64,000 nucleotides of DNA from Pseudomonas gessardii (GCF_001983165.1 NZ_MNPU01000007.1:62001-126000); one strand, 5' to 3'. Numbered from the stretch's first letter, positions 45,783-55,463 are shown. Notes: a model not told the origin generated them from the sequence alone. Numbers and translations: made by a program.

Positions 45783-45954
45783 ATGCTTTCCCGGCATTTT
45801 AAAAATAGGTCGAAGGCATTTGCGACCAGGGGAGCTGAGGTTTTAAATGCAAGCTCTTATTCCGTCAACGAAGCATGCGTTCATTTGCTAGACCTAAATT
45901 GCATATGAATAGAGCGTTGGCGCAGCGTCACCCCACTCACACGAGGGTCATCCC

Positions 45955-46860
45955 ATGAGCAATGCCGCACTTGCTGTTCAACCCGTCGCCCTGGCGCTGG
46001 ATATCCACCCTGTCTCCGGGCGCATCGGCGCCGAGATCCGGGGCATCAAACTGTCCGGCGACCTCGACGCCGCCACTGTCGACGCCATCCAGCAAGCGCT
46101 GGTGCAGTACAAGGTGATCTTCTTTCGTCAGCAGACTCACCTCGACGACCAGAGCCAGGAAGCGTTTGCGCACTTGCTTGGCGAGCCGATTGCCCACCCT
46201 ACGGTGCCGGTACGCGATGGCACGCGCTTCTTGATGGAGCTGGATGGCGGGCGTGGCCAGCGCGCCAACTCCTGGCACACCGATGTGACCTTCGTCGATG
46301 CCTACCCCAAGGCCTCGATCCTGCGTTCGGTGCTGGCGCCAGCATCGGGTGGCGACACGGTCTGGGCCAACACCGCCAGCGCCTACAACGACTTGACCCC
46401 TGAAGTGCGCGCCCTGGCCGATACCCTGTGGGCGGTACACAGCAACGACTACGACTACGCCGCGCGCAAGCCGGATGTGACACCTGAAAAGCTTGAGGAA
46501 TACCGCAAGATCTTCACCTCGACGGTGTACGAGACCGAGCATCCGGTGGTGCGCGTACACCCGGTCAGCGGCGAGAAGACCTTGCTGCTGGGGCATTTCG
46601 TCAAGCGCCTGAAGGGCTACTCGCAGGCAGACTCCGCACACCTGTTCAACCTGCTGCAAAGCCACGTCACCCGCCTGGAAAACACCGTGCGCTGGCGCTG
46701 GAACACCGGCGACGTGGCGATCTGGGACAACCGCGCCACCCAACATTACGCGGTGGATGACTACGGCACCCAGGAACGCATCGTGCGCCGCGTGACCCTC
46801 AAGGGTGATGTGCCGGTCGGGGTGCAGGGGCAGCGCAGCCAGACCATCAAGGGCCTGTAG
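45955..46860 (+). CDS. atsK: Alkylsulfatase AtsK (Fe(II)/2-oxoglutarate dioxygenase)
   Basis: A 301-residue TauD/TfdA-type dioxygenase that oxidatively cleaves alkyl sulfate esters to aldehyde and sulfate. Seen: the metal motif H108-x-D110 in NSWHTDVTF, the second His in DNRATQHYAVDDY, and the Arg for 2-oxoglutarate in ERIVRRVTLKG. Length and the H108/D110 numbering equal those of the P. putida AtsK. The related TauD acts on taurine; the neighbouring ats genes favour AtsK. Followed by a REP pair. Confidence 0.9.
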   Translation: MSNAALAVQPVALALDIHPVSGRIGAEIRGIKLSGDLDAATVDAIQQALVQYKVIFFRQQTHLDDQSQEAFAHLLGEPIAHPTVPVRDGTRFLMELDGGRGQRANSWHTDVTFVDAYPKASILRSVLAPASGGDTVWANTASAYNDLTPEVRALADTLWAVHSNDYDYAARKPDVTPEKLEEYRKIFTSTVYETEHPVVRVHPVSGEKTLLLGHFVKRLKGYSQADSAHLFNLLQSHVTRLENTVRWRWNTGDVAIWDNRATQHYAVDDYGTQERIVRRVTLKGDVPVGVQGQRSQTIKGL

Positions 46861-46876
46861 CCCAGCGCAGATCAAC

Positions 46877-46966
46877 TGTGGGAGCGGGCTTGCCCGCGAT
46901 AGCGGTATGTCAGTTAACAACGGTGTTGGCTGATCCACCGCTATCGCGGGCAAGCCCGCTCCCACA
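46877..46966. repeat. REP inverted pair
   Basis: TGTGGGAGCGGGCTTGCCCGCGATAGCGG and complement, between the convergent atsK and sulfatase genes. Arms perfect for 29 bp. Confidence 0.88.
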
Positions 46967-46976
46967 GGGGGGGTGT

Positions 46977-48581
46977 TTACCAGACGCCGATCTGCACCAC
47001 CTTTTCCGCTTCTGGCTCTCCATACCGAAACCGTTGGCCCCGCAGGTCAATCTCCGCGTGGCTGATGGTGGTGCGTCGCTTTAAGCCGCGCATCCACTCG
47101 AACAGATAGCCCTGATGCACTTCGCGCACCGGGGCATACGCCGGATCAGCGCCCAAATCCCGCAGTTCCTGGGGGTCGTTTTCCAGGTCGAACAACTGCG
47201 CGCGAAAGCCGTCATACGCCAGGTATTTCCAGCGTTCGCTGCGCACCATGGTCATGCGGCACCGGTTGATCGGCTGCGCCAGGCGCTCGCGGGCCGGGGC
47301 CTGGAAGGCGTAGTCGTATTCGGCGATGGCGTAGCGGCGCCAGTCCGTCTCTAGGCCATGCAACAGCGGGATCAGCGAGCGGCCTTCCAGGCGGTGCTCG
47401 GCGGTGGGCAAGCCCAGGGCCTCCAGGAATGTGGGCAGGGCATCGATGGTTTCCACCAGGCGCGCGTCCACCGTGCCCCGGCTGATATCGGCAGCGGCAC
47501 GCGGGTCGCGGACAATCAGCGGAACGCCCACCGCCGGTTCCAGCAAAAACTCTTTTTCGCCCAGGTGGTGATCGCCGAGGAAGTCACCATGGTCGCTGGT
47601 GAACACAATCAGCGTGTCATCCCAGCGGCCAGTGCTGTGCAGCACATCGAACAGCCGGCCGAGCTGGTCATCCACCTGCTTGATCAGGCCCATATAGGTG
47701 GGAATTACCCGCAGCCGTACCTCGTCGCGGGAAAAATTCAGGCTCTCCTGGTGTTGGCGGAAGGCCTGGTACACCGGGTGATCACTGGCCTGCCCGGGCT
47801 CGGCGCGAATAGGCGCCTGCACCTGATCGGCACCATACAGCGCGTGATACGGCGCGGGCGCGATATACGGCCAGTGCGGCTTGATATACGACAGGTGCAG
47901 GCACCAGGGTTGCGCGCCTTGTTCGTGGATAAAGTCGATGGCGCGGTCGGTGGTGTAGGCCGTCTCTGAATGCGCCTCGGCCACCCGCGCCGGCAAGTGG
48001 GCGTTGCGCATGTGCCAGCCACTGAGGATTTCCCCGTCTTGGCCGGTGGCGGCATTGGCCCAGGTATGCCAGGGGTTGGTGCCGGCATAACCCTGTTCGC
48101 GCAGGTAGTGGGTGTAGGGCGCCGACTCGCGTTTGTCTGCAAACAGTGGGCTGTCGGGGAAGATGCCGTCATGGCGAACATACGCCTCGAAACCGACCTC
48201 GTTGAGTGGCTGCGCTCGCGCGCTGTCGGGGTCGATCTCCAGGCGTTGCAGGGCGTCGAGATTGGGCGTGGCGTGGGTCTTGCCCACCAGCGCGGTGCGG
48301 ATGCCATGGGGGCGCAGATAGTCACCGAGGGTCAGTTCTTCGAGGGGCAGCGGCACCGCGTTCCACGCCACCTGATGACTGCTGACATAGCGCCCGGTAT
48401 AGGCCGACATGCGCGACGGCCCGCAGATCGTGCCCTGGGTGTAGGCGCGGCTGAAACGCACACCGGCGGCGGCCAGGCGGTCGATATTGGGCGTGTGCAG
48501 ATGGGCGTGGCCGTAGCAGGACAGGTAATCGCGACGCAGCTGGTCGCACATGATGTAGAGCACGTTGCGTACAGGGGGCAT
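46977..48581 (-). CDS. Sulfatase-superfamily hydrolase (sulfatase or phosphonate monoester hydrolase)
   Basis: A 534-residue cytosolic alkaline-phosphatase-superfamily enzyme. Catalytic Cys is residue 53 in TICGPSR, a CxPxR formylglycine site. Metal ligands: D13 (IMCDQLRRDY) and the later FTSDHGDFLGDHHLGEKE. DQLR in place of the DD of arylsulfatases is found in phosphonate monoester hydrolases and choline-sulfatase-like enzymes, so the true substrate is open. It is read away from a LysR gene 159 bp upstream on the same strand; location amid ats genes argues for a sulfate ester. Confidence 0.85.
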   Translation of the reverse strand: MPPVRNVLYIMCDQLRRDYLSCYGHAHLHTPNIDRLAAAGVRFSRAYTQGTICGPSRMSAYTGRYVSSHQVAWNAVPLPLEELTLGDYLRPHGIRTALVGKTHATPNLDALQRLEIDPDSARAQPLNEVGFEAYVRHDGIFPDSPLFADKRESAPYTHYLREQGYAGTNPWHTWANAATGQDGEILSGWHMRNAHLPARVAEAHSETAYTTDRAIDFIHEQGAQPWCLHLSYIKPHWPYIAPAPYHALYGADQVQAPIRAEPGQASDHPVYQAFRQHQESLNFSRDEVRLRVIPTYMGLIKQVDDQLGRLFDVLHSTGRWDDTLIVFTSDHGDFLGDHHLGEKEFLLEPAVGVPLIVRDPRAAADISRGTVDARLVETIDALPTFLEALGLPTAEHRLEGRSLIPLLHGLETDWRRYAIAEYDYAFQAPARERLAQPINRCRMTMVRSERWKYLAYDGFRAQLFDLENDPQELRDLGADPAYAPVREVHQGYLFEWMRGLKRRTTISHAEIDLRGQRFRYGEPEAEKVVQIGVW

Positions 48582-48707
48582 GAGGGTTTACCGAATGGGG
48601 AACAGGCGGTGTTTTTCGCCGGTGAAGCGGGGGTGAGGCAAGTGCATTTGGGGAATGGGGTTTATGCAGTGGGTGCATGGTCAGCCCACATTGGAATGCG
48701 ATCAACC

Positions 48708-48738
48708 TGTGGGAGCGGGCTTGCCCGCGATAGCGGTC
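48708..48738. repeat. Single REP sequence
   Basis: TGTGGGAGCGGGCTTGCCCGCGATAGCGG without a partner arm, in the LysR-to-sulfatase gap. Confidence 0.75.
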
Positions 48739-48740
48739 GT

Positions 48741-49685
48741 TCAGACCGCAAGATTCTCCAGCTCACACACCTGCTCATCCTGCTCATCCACCTCCTTGAT
48801 CTGCTCGATCATCGCCTCCGCCAGCGGTGACAACCGATACCCCGCCCGGCTGACGATGCCATAGCGGGTGTAACGCTCCTCCAGGTCCTCGGCCAGGCCG
48901 TCGATCTTCAAGCACACCAAGTCGCCCCGGGCCATGTGCAGCACGTCGCTGTTGGCGCTGACGATACCGATGGCGTCGGAACGCAGCACCACCCCCAGCA
49001 GGCTGTAGCCGTTCTCGCATTCGACATTGGGCGTGTAGTCCGGCCGGCCGCTGAGGTCGACGATGACCTTGCGCAGGTTCGGCGGGCGGATGGTCACGGC
49101 CAGGGGATAACTCATCAGCTCGGCGGCGCTGACACTTTCGCGCTGGGCCAACGGGTGCCCGCTGCGGCAGCAAAAGTGCCATTTGCGCGGGCGCAGGCGG
49201 TGGGTCTGGTAGTCGGGGTTGGCTTCGAAGTGACGGGTGTCGGCGACGAAGAATTCGAACTCTTCGCTGAGCAGGCGCTTGCCCAGGCTTTGCCAGTCAT
49301 CGACCTGGAACTGCACGCGAGCCTTGGGGTAGCGCCCGATAAAGCTGCCGATCGCGCGCGGGATCAACCCGGCCGCCGGGGCCGGGCCGCAGCCAAAGCG
49401 CAGCTCGCCGGCTTCCAGGCCGTTGAACTGGCTGATCTCGTTGGCCAACTGCTGCGCGCCGCTGACCAGGCGCCGTGCATGTTCCAGCAGCACCTGGCCT
49501 TGCTTGGTCGGGGCCAGGTCCTTGCGCCCGCGATCCACCAGTTGGCAGCCGGCACTGTGCTCCAGGGCCTGGATGCTACGGCTGAAGGCCGATTGCGACA
49601 GGTTCACGGTGCTCGCAGCCGCGACAAAACTGCGCTGTTCGGCGAGGGCGATGAAGTGACGGAGCTGGCGCAAATCGATATGCAT
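48741..49685 (-). CDS. LysR-type regulator beside the TonB-dependent receptor
   Basis: A 314-residue LysR protein, close paralogue of the one at 44862-45782: both share LRQLR(Y/H)FIALxE at the N-terminus and GELRFGCGPAPA at the hinge. Winged helix about 1-62, effector domain about 92-300. It diverges from the receptor gene (156 bp between starts) and lies upstream of the second sulfatase on the same strand, so either or both could be targets. Likely senses a sulfur-status signal, inferred from neighbours and from SftR in P. putida. Confidence 0.9.
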   Translation of the reverse strand: MHIDLRQLRHFIALAEQRSFVAAASTVNLSQSAFSRSIQALEHSAGCQLVDRGRKDLAPTKQGQVLLEHARRLVSGAQQLANEISQFNGLEAGELRFGCGPAPAAGLIPRAIGSFIGRYPKARVQFQVDDWQSLGKRLLSEEFEFFVADTRHFEANPDYQTHRLRPRKWHFCCRSGHPLAQRESVSAAELMSYPLAVTIRPPNLRKVIVDLSGRPDYTPNVECENGYSLLGVVLRSDAIGIVSANSDVLHMARGDLVCLKIDGLAEDLEERYTRYGIVSRAGYRLSPLAEAMIEQIKEVDEQDEQVCELENLAV

Positions 49686-49840
49686 TTTTCACATTAAAAA
49701 TATCGGGGAAATGCATTGGCTATGCATTAGGTCGACTCCTTATAAAGGCTATCTCTTATGCAGTAAATGCTTGTAAAAACATAAATAAATAACTTTATAG
49801 AATATGTGGTTGTGCATATTCCGCGATACCGGAGCCGCTT

Positions 49841-52189
49841 ATGAGTGTGTCGAAGCCCGCTGTACCGTCCTCCCCCTGGCGGCTCAAGCGCCTGCCCCTG
49901 GCGCTGTTGCTGGCGGGCAGTGCCAGTTGGTCGCCGAGCCAGGCCGCCGACACGCCCGCCCCGGTGCCCAAGGGCGAAAGCGCCAGCGGGCAACTGGAGA
50001 CAGTCACCGTGACCGCCCGCCGCCGCACCGAAAGCGCCCAGGCAGTGCCCACGCCCATGAGCGTGATCGGCGGCCAGGCTCTGGAGAGCCAGCGGGTCTA
50101 CCGGATCCAGGATTTGCAGCAACTGGTGCCCAGCGTCAACGTCGCCTACATGCATGCGCGCCAGTCCAGCGTGTCGATTCGCGGCCTGGGCAACAACCCG
50201 GCCAGCGATGGCCTGGAAGGCAGTGTCGGGTTGTATATCGACAACGTGTACCTCGGGCGCCCAGGCATGGCGGTGTTCGACCTGATGGACATCGAGCAGC
50301 TTGAGGTCTTGCGCGGCCCGCAAGGCACGCTGTTTGGCAAGAACACCACGGCCGGGGTGATCAATATCAGCACCCGCGCGCCGAGCTTCACCCCGGAGCG
50401 CAGCATCGAGACCTCGCTGGGCGAAGACGGTTATTTCCAGACCAAGGGCACGATTTCCGGGCCGCTCAACGATGAGCTGGCCGGGCGCTTTTCGGCCTAT
50501 CGCACCCGCAGCGACGGCGATATCCAGAACCAATACAACGGCCACGACCTCAACGGCGGTTCACGCCAGGGCTTTCGCGGGCAACTGCTGTACAAGCCCA
50601 ACGAGGCCTTCAACCTGCGCTGGATCGGCGACTACAACGAAGAAGACTCCAGCGCCGGCACCCGCGTGCTGTACAGCACCGGCCCGACCATCAATGGCAC
50701 CAACCTCTACCAATCGCGGGCCGATGCGGCCGGGGCGACCCTGGTCAACGGCTCCCACCGCAAGGTCAACCTGGACAACGACCAGCGCGTCACAGTGTTC
50801 CAGGGTGGCACGTCCCTTGAGGCCAACTGGACCCTGCCCAGCGACTTCACCCTGACCTCGGTCAGCGCCTACCGCTGGTGGAATTTCACCCCGCGCAACG
50901 ACGACGGCCTTAACGTGCCGGCCTCGTATAACGCTGGCGTATCGGTGGAAGATAAACAGTGGTCCCAGGAGTTTCGCCTGGCCTCGCCTACCGGTGGGTT
51001 CTTCGATTACGTGGTGGGCGCTTACTACTTTGGCTCCGACCTGGACAACAAATCCTTCGCTTACTACGGGCCCCAGGCCGATATCTGGAATGGCACGCCC
51101 GCGGGGGCCTTGAGCAATGTCAGCAGTGTCGGCAACGGGCATATCCGCACCGACAGTTTTGCCCTGTTTGCCCAGGGCACCTGGCACCTGACCGAACGCC
51201 TGGATTTCACCGCCGGCCTGCGCGGCACCTATGAAGAAAAAAGCGCCTCGGTCAGCCGCAACGCGCCGCAAGGTGGCGCAACGGTGACGGGCGCGGCAGC
51301 GACGGCACGCCGTGGCCGGGCCGGTGCCTACGACTCTGGCGATCTCAACCAGTACAGCACCAGCCCTTCTGGCCTGCTCAACCTCAGCTACCGCTTCAGC
51401 GATGACGTGCTCGGCTATGCGACCTTGTCCCACGGTGAGAAATCCGGCGGGGTCAACCTGACGGTGGGCTCTGCCCCGACCGCTGGCGCCGACTCGCTGT
51501 TGATCGGCACCGAGCGCGCCAACAACGCCGAGTTGGGCTTTAAGAGCACACTGTGGGACCGTCGCCTGCAACTCAACGCCAACCTGTTCTGGACCCAGGT
51601 CAACGGCTACCAGACCAATGCCTACGACTATGGCAACCGCGTGCAGTACCTGACCAACGCCGGCTCCGTGCGCTCGCGTGGGGTGGAGCTGGAAAGCACC
51701 CTGGTGCCGATCCGTGGCCTGACGTTGAACATCAACGGCTCGTTCAACGATGTGCGCTACCTGTCGTACAAAGATGCGCCATGCCCACCGGAAGTCAGCC
51801 TGCGCCCGGGTGCACCGGCCTCGTGCGACCTCAGTGGGCACCCGGTGGTGGGCGCCTCGAAATGGATTGCCAACGCCAACGGCGAATACAAGTGGAACCT
51901 GGATAACGGCTTGGAGCCCTACGTCACCGCCAGCTATGCCTACCGCTCCAAGGCGGTGGGCACGGTCGAGGATTCGGATTACGGGCAGATCCCCGGCTAC
52001 GCGGTGGTCAACCTGTCCACCGGCCTGCGCGGCGACTTCCAGCAGGGTCAGTGGGACGTGTCGCTATGGCTGAAAAACGCCTTCGACAAGACCTACTACA
52101 CCACCCTGTGGACAGGCGGCAACGGTGGCTATGAAGGGTTGCTGGGCACCCCGCGCACGCTGGGGGTGACCGGGCGCTACGACTTCTAG
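49841..52189 (+). CDS. TonB-dependent outer-membrane receptor (SftP-like context)
   Basis: A 782-residue receptor. Signal peptide ends near residue 35 (SQAAD); TonB-box-like LETVTVTARRR; plug domain about 70-180 (VYLGRPGMAVFDLMDIEQLE, RGPQGTLFGKNTTAGVINI); 22-strand barrel to the end, closing GVTGRYDF. No FecA-type signalling extension. The neighbouring ats genes and LysR gene suggest sulfate-ester uptake, as for SftP of P. putida. Its stop codon overlaps the stop of the convergent MFS gene in the four bases CTAG (52186-52189). Confidence 0.9.
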   Translation: MSVSKPAVPSSPWRLKRLPLALLLAGSASWSPSQAADTPAPVPKGESASGQLETVTVTARRRTESAQAVPTPMSVIGGQALESQRVYRIQDLQQLVPSVNVAYMHARQSSVSIRGLGNNPASDGLEGSVGLYIDNVYLGRPGMAVFDLMDIEQLEVLRGPQGTLFGKNTTAGVINISTRAPSFTPERSIETSLGEDGYFQTKGTISGPLNDELAGRFSAYRTRSDGDIQNQYNGHDLNGGSRQGFRGQLLYKPNEAFNLRWIGDYNEEDSSAGTRVLYSTGPTINGTNLYQSRADAAGATLVNGSHRKVNLDNDQRVTVFQGGTSLEANWTLPSDFTLTSVSAYRWWNFTPRNDDGLNVPASYNAGVSVEDKQWSQEFRLASPTGGFFDYVVGAYYFGSDLDNKSFAYYGPQADIWNGTPAGALSNVSSVGNGHIRTDSFALFAQGTWHLTERLDFTAGLRGTYEEKSASVSRNAPQGGATVTGAAATARRGRAGAYDSGDLNQYSTSPSGLLNLSYRFSDDVLGYATLSHGEKSGGVNLTVGSAPTAGADSLLIGTERANNAELGFKSTLWDRRLQLNANLFWTQVNGYQTNAYDYGNRVQYLTNAGSVRSRGVELESTLVPIRGLTLNINGSFNDVRYLSYKDAPCPPEVSLRPGAPASCDLSGHPVVGASKWIANANGEYKWNLDNGLEPYVTASYAYRSKAVGTVEDSDYGQIPGYAVVNLSTGLRGDFQQGQWDVSLWLKNAFDKTYYTTLWTGGNGGYEGLLGTPRTLGVTGRYDF

Positions 52190-53358
52190 CCGGGGGCGGC
52201 GGCGCTGCGGTAGGTGGCCGGGCTGAAGACCCGGGTCACCACCAGCATTGCGATCACTGTCACGCTCAGCACCACCCAGGCGCTGACAAAGCTGCCAGTG
52301 AGTTCACGCAGCCAGCCGGTCATCCACGGCGATACGGCATTGATCAAAAAGCCCACGCCCTGCACGAAGGCCGCCAGTTGCCCGGCTTCCCGTGGGTCGC
52401 GGCGATGGTCCAGGGTCAACAGCAGGCTCAGGGCAAAACACGCCCTCAGGCCGAAGCCGATCAACGCCACCCACAGGTGCGGGTAGTGCAGCGGCGCCAG
52501 CAGCAGGCCGAGGTAGCCCACGGTCTGGGCCAGCAGGCTGATGGTCAGTAAGGGCCGGCGGTCGATACCGCGTTGCGCCAGCGCTGGCATCAACAGCGCG
52601 GCGATCACCTGGAAAATCGTCATGAACGCCAGCAGCGAGCCGCTGGGCAGCACGCCCCAACCCAGTTGCTGGTAGTACGCCGGCAGCCACGCCACCATGC
52701 TCATATACCCGCAGTTCACCAGGCCGAAATACAGCGCCAGCAACCAGGCGCGGCGGTTGCGCAGGCCCTGGAGCGGCGCCGTCACCTGCCGGTTCTTCGC
52801 CGCGCCCAACGGCAGCCACGCCCACAGCAGCAACGCGCCGAGCGCCGGCAGCAGCCAGATACCAAGGCCGGCCTGCCAGTGCTGGAAATGGCTGGCCACC
52901 AGGGGGCTGAGCAGCGCCGCCAAGCCACCGCCACCCATCAACGAGGCTGAATACACCCCCATCGCCAGTGGCACCCGGTGGTGGAACTGGCGCTTGATCA
53001 TCGCCGGCACCAGCGCCTGGATCAGCGCCACCCCGGCGCCGCCCAGCAACGCCGTGGCCAGCAGTGCCGGTGCCTGGCCCAGCAGCCAGCGCACCAGGCA
53101 CGCCAGCAGGATCATCAGCAAGCCCAGGGCAATCCCACGTCGCTCGCCCAGCTGCGCCTCGACACGGATGCCCACCAGCGCCACCAGCCCCATGCACACC
53201 ACCGGCAGGCTGGTGAGCAAGGCACTGCTCTGGAAACTCAGGCCGGTGGCCAGGCGAATTTCCCCGAGCAACGGGCTGATCGAGCTGAGGATCGGCCGCA
53301 GGTTGAGGCCCAGCACCACCAGTAGGCCCCAGCCGGCGAGGGATTTATTCAGGGTCAT
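52186..53358 (-). CDS. MFS transporter, CynX/NimT type
   Basis: A 390-residue inner-membrane carrier with about twelve hydrophobic segments. Opening residues LGLNLRPILSSISPLLGEIR are typical of the CynX/NimT (cyanate / nitroimidazole resistance) branch of the major facilitator superfamily. Substrate unknown; the setting could suggest a sulfur compound or cyanate, but nothing in the sequence decides. Divergent from a LysR gene 211 bp away, its probable regulator. Confidence 0.85.
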   Translation of the reverse strand: MTLNKSLAGWGLLVVLGLNLRPILSSISPLLGEIRLATGLSFQSSALLTSLPVVCMGLVALVGIRVEAQLGERRGIALGLLMILLACLVRWLLGQAPALLATALLGGAGVALIQALVPAMIKRQFHHRVPLAMGVYSASLMGGGGLAALLSPLVASHFQHWQAGLGIWLLPALGALLLWAWLPLGAAKNRQVTAPLQGLRNRRAWLLALYFGLVNCGYMSMVAWLPAYYQQLGWGVLPSGSLLAFMTIFQVIAALLMPALAQRGIDRRPLLTISLLAQTVGYLGLLLAPLHYPHLWVALIGFGLRACFALSLLLTLDHRRDPREAGQLAAFVQGVGFLINAVSPWMTGWLRELTGSFVSAWVVLSVTVIAMLVVTRVFSPATYRSAAAPG

Positions 53359-53471
53359 GCAGGGTTTTCCATTGACGGTAAAGGGCTTGCATGGCCGGCA
53401 CCGGCAAGTGCTCGACGGGCAGTTGCAGGGCGGTCAACGGCGCGTTGCAGATGGCGCTGATCGTCAGTCAT
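53355..53471 (-). pseudogene. Possible remnant of a small gene before the MFS carrier
   Basis: An ATG with a good ribosome site (GGGAG) opens a 38-codon frame of odd composition, while the neighbouring frame reads NAPLTALQLPVEHLPVPAMQ and then QALYRQWKTLHDPE, which looks more protein-like and stops just inside the MFS start. A frameshift in a short or decayed gene would explain this. Not recognised. Confidence 0.25.
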
Positions 53472-53569
53472 GGAAAATCTCCCGTCTTGGTGAGCGCGGA
53501 GTATGGCTACCGACTGGGGTATTCTGAAATTAAATATAACCATGCCAGCCAGTGGCAAACACGATGGTA

Positions 53570-54427
53570 ATGCCCATGTTCGATCCCGTGCTGTTGCGCA
53601 GTTTTATCGCCGTTGTCGATTGCGCGAATTTCACCCGCGCCGCCGAACGCCTGCACCTCACTCAATCCACGGTCAGCCAGCAATTGCGCCGCCTGGAGCA
53701 GGGTGTCGGCTGCCGCTTGCTCGACCGCGACCAGCGCCGGGTGGTGGCGACGGTCGAGGGTGAGCGCTTGCTGGCCTATGCACGGCGCATCCTGGCCCTG
53801 CACGAAGAAGCCGCCGATGTGCTGATCAACCAGCAGAGTGATGGCGTGCTGCGCCTGGGCGTGCCCGAGGACTTTGCCGCCGAGCGCTTGATGCCGCTGC
53901 TGTCGGCGTTTGTCGTGGCCTACCCACGGGTGCGCCTGGAGGTCACCAGCGGCCTGGGGCCGGCGCTGTTGCGCCAGTATCGCGGCGGTGAGTTCGATGT
54001 GTTGCTGGTCAAGCAGATGGGCGACAGCGACGACTGCCTGGCCTCCTGGCCCGAGCCGTTGTGCTGGGTCGACAGCCGCCACATGCCGGCCCTGGGCCGC
54101 GACCCATTGCCATTGGTGGCCTTCCCGGTGGGCGGCCTGTACCGCAATGAAATGCTCCAGCACCTGGAGGTCGGTGGCTGGCGCTGGCGCATTGGCTATT
54201 CCAGCGCGAGCCTGGCCAGTGTGTGTTCGGCGGTGGCGGCGGGGTTGGGCATCAGCCTGTTGCCTGCGCGGGTGGTGCAGGCCGGGCATGTGGTCTTGGG
54301 CGCCGACAGCGGTTTGCCCGCAGTGCAGGGCGTGCGGCTGGCGCTGTATGGGCGCCATGGGATGGGGGCGGCGGGGCAGGGCCTGCTGCGCCAGTTGTGG
54401 GATTTATGCGAGGCCAACCCACGCTGA
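53570..54427 (+). CDS. LysR-type regulator divergent from the MFS carrier
   Basis: A 285-residue LysR protein: winged helix 1-60 (VLLRSFIAVVDCANFTRAAE, LHLTQSTVSQQLRRLEQGVG), effector domain about 85-280. Several ATG codons (53564, 53570, 53576) are possible; I take 53570. Less similar to the two ats-region LysR proteins than they are to each other. Probable target is the divergent MFS gene. The stretch after it to tonB (238 bp) has no gene I can support. Confidence 0.87.
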   Translation: MPMFDPVLLRSFIAVVDCANFTRAAERLHLTQSTVSQQLRRLEQGVGCRLLDRDQRRVVATVEGERLLAYARRILALHEEAADVLINQQSDGVLRLGVPEDFAAERLMPLLSAFVVAYPRVRLEVTSGLGPALLRQYRGGEFDVLLVKQMGDSDDCLASWPEPLCWVDSRHMPALGRDPLPLVAFPVGGLYRNEMLQHLEVGGWRWRIGYSSASLASVCSAVAAGLGISLLPARVVQAGHVVLGADSGLPAVQGVRLALYGRHGMGAAGQGLLRQLWDLCEANPR

Positions 54428-54665
54428 GCCATGCCTTTGCGGAATATTTTGCATGCGCGCAAAGCATCCTGATGTTGCCCCTCGCCGCCAGGCCCCGTGG
54501 GGCGTGACGTTGGCCGATCCGTCGATTCTTCATATTCCTGTTTGGTCTATGTATAACTTTAAAGATTACTTTAAGAGATAAGCGTCTACCCCCGATGATT
54601 CAGCTCTCGACGGTCGCCCCACAGGCCCGTCGGTTTTTTCGCTGAAGACAGCAGGGAGTGAATCA

Positions 54666-55463
54666 ATGGGCAATGTCCAGACCGCCGCCAGTGCACCTGA
54701 GGCGCTGTGGCGCCAGGCACCGAGTGGTGAGTTGGTCGACCTTGGCCGGCCGCACCGCGCGCCCTTGGGGCAGTTGCGTTTGCAGAAAACCCCCAAGGGG
54801 ATCTTGAGCCGCCGTGAAGGCCTGTTATTGGGCCTGTTGGCGCTGGCGCTGCATGGCGCGGTGATCTACTGGGTCAGCCAGAAACCGCTGCCGCTGCTGC
54901 CGATTGTGCCGCCGGAAATTCCACCGATGACCATCGAGTTTTCCCAGCCGGCGCCGCCGGTGGTGGAGCCGCCGCCGCCCGTACCGCCGCCGCCTGCGGT
55001 TGTGGAACCACCGCCACCGGTCGTGGATGAGTTGGCCGCCAAGCCGGCGCCACCCAAGCCGATCCCAAAACCCAAGCCCAAACCTGTGCCCAAGCCCGAA
55101 CCCAAGCCGGCGCCCAACGCCGTTGAACAGCCGCCTGCGCCACCCCAGCCGGCACCGCCAGCCCCACCAGCGCCGGCACCGGTGACGCCTGCTTCGGCCA
55201 ACGCCGCGTACCTGAAGAACCCGGCGCCCGAGTACCCGTCACTGGCCCAGCGCCGTGGCTGGGAAGGCACGGTGTTGTTGCGCGTGCAGGTATTGGCCAG
55301 CGGCAAGCCCGGTGAAATCCAGGTGCAGAAGAGTAGCGGTCGCCAGCCACTCGACGACGCCGCACTCAGCGCCGTGAAGCGCTGGAGCTTCGTGCCCGCC
55401 AAGCAGGGCGACGTGGCCCAGGATGGCTGGGTCAGCGTACCCATCGATTTCAAGATTCATTGA
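54666..55463 (+). CDS. tonB: TonB energy-transducing protein
   Basis: A 265-residue TonB. A cytosolic N-terminus of about 50 residues is followed by the membrane anchor LLLGLLALALHGAVIYWV (about 53-70), a long Pro-rich spacer with PPPP and KPKPKP repeats (about 85-180), and the C-terminal domain (about 185-265; YPSLAQRRGWEGTVLLRVQV, then DDAALSAVKRWSFVPA) that touches the TonB box. First gene of a TonB-ExbB-ExbD set that probably energises the nearby receptor. It need not be the genome's only TonB. Confidence 0.93.
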   Translation: MGNVQTAASAPEALWRQAPSGELVDLGRPHRAPLGQLRLQKTPKGILSRREGLLLGLLALALHGAVIYWVSQKPLPLLPIVPPEIPPMTIEFSQPAPPVVEPPPPVPPPPAVVEPPPPVVDELAAKPAPPKPIPKPKPKPVPKPEPKPAPNAVEQPPAPPQPAPPAPPAPAPVTPASANAAYLKNPAPEYPSLAQRRGWEGTVLLRVQVLASGKPGEIQVQKSSGRQPLDDAALSAVKRWSFVPAKQGDVAQDGWVSVPIDFKIH

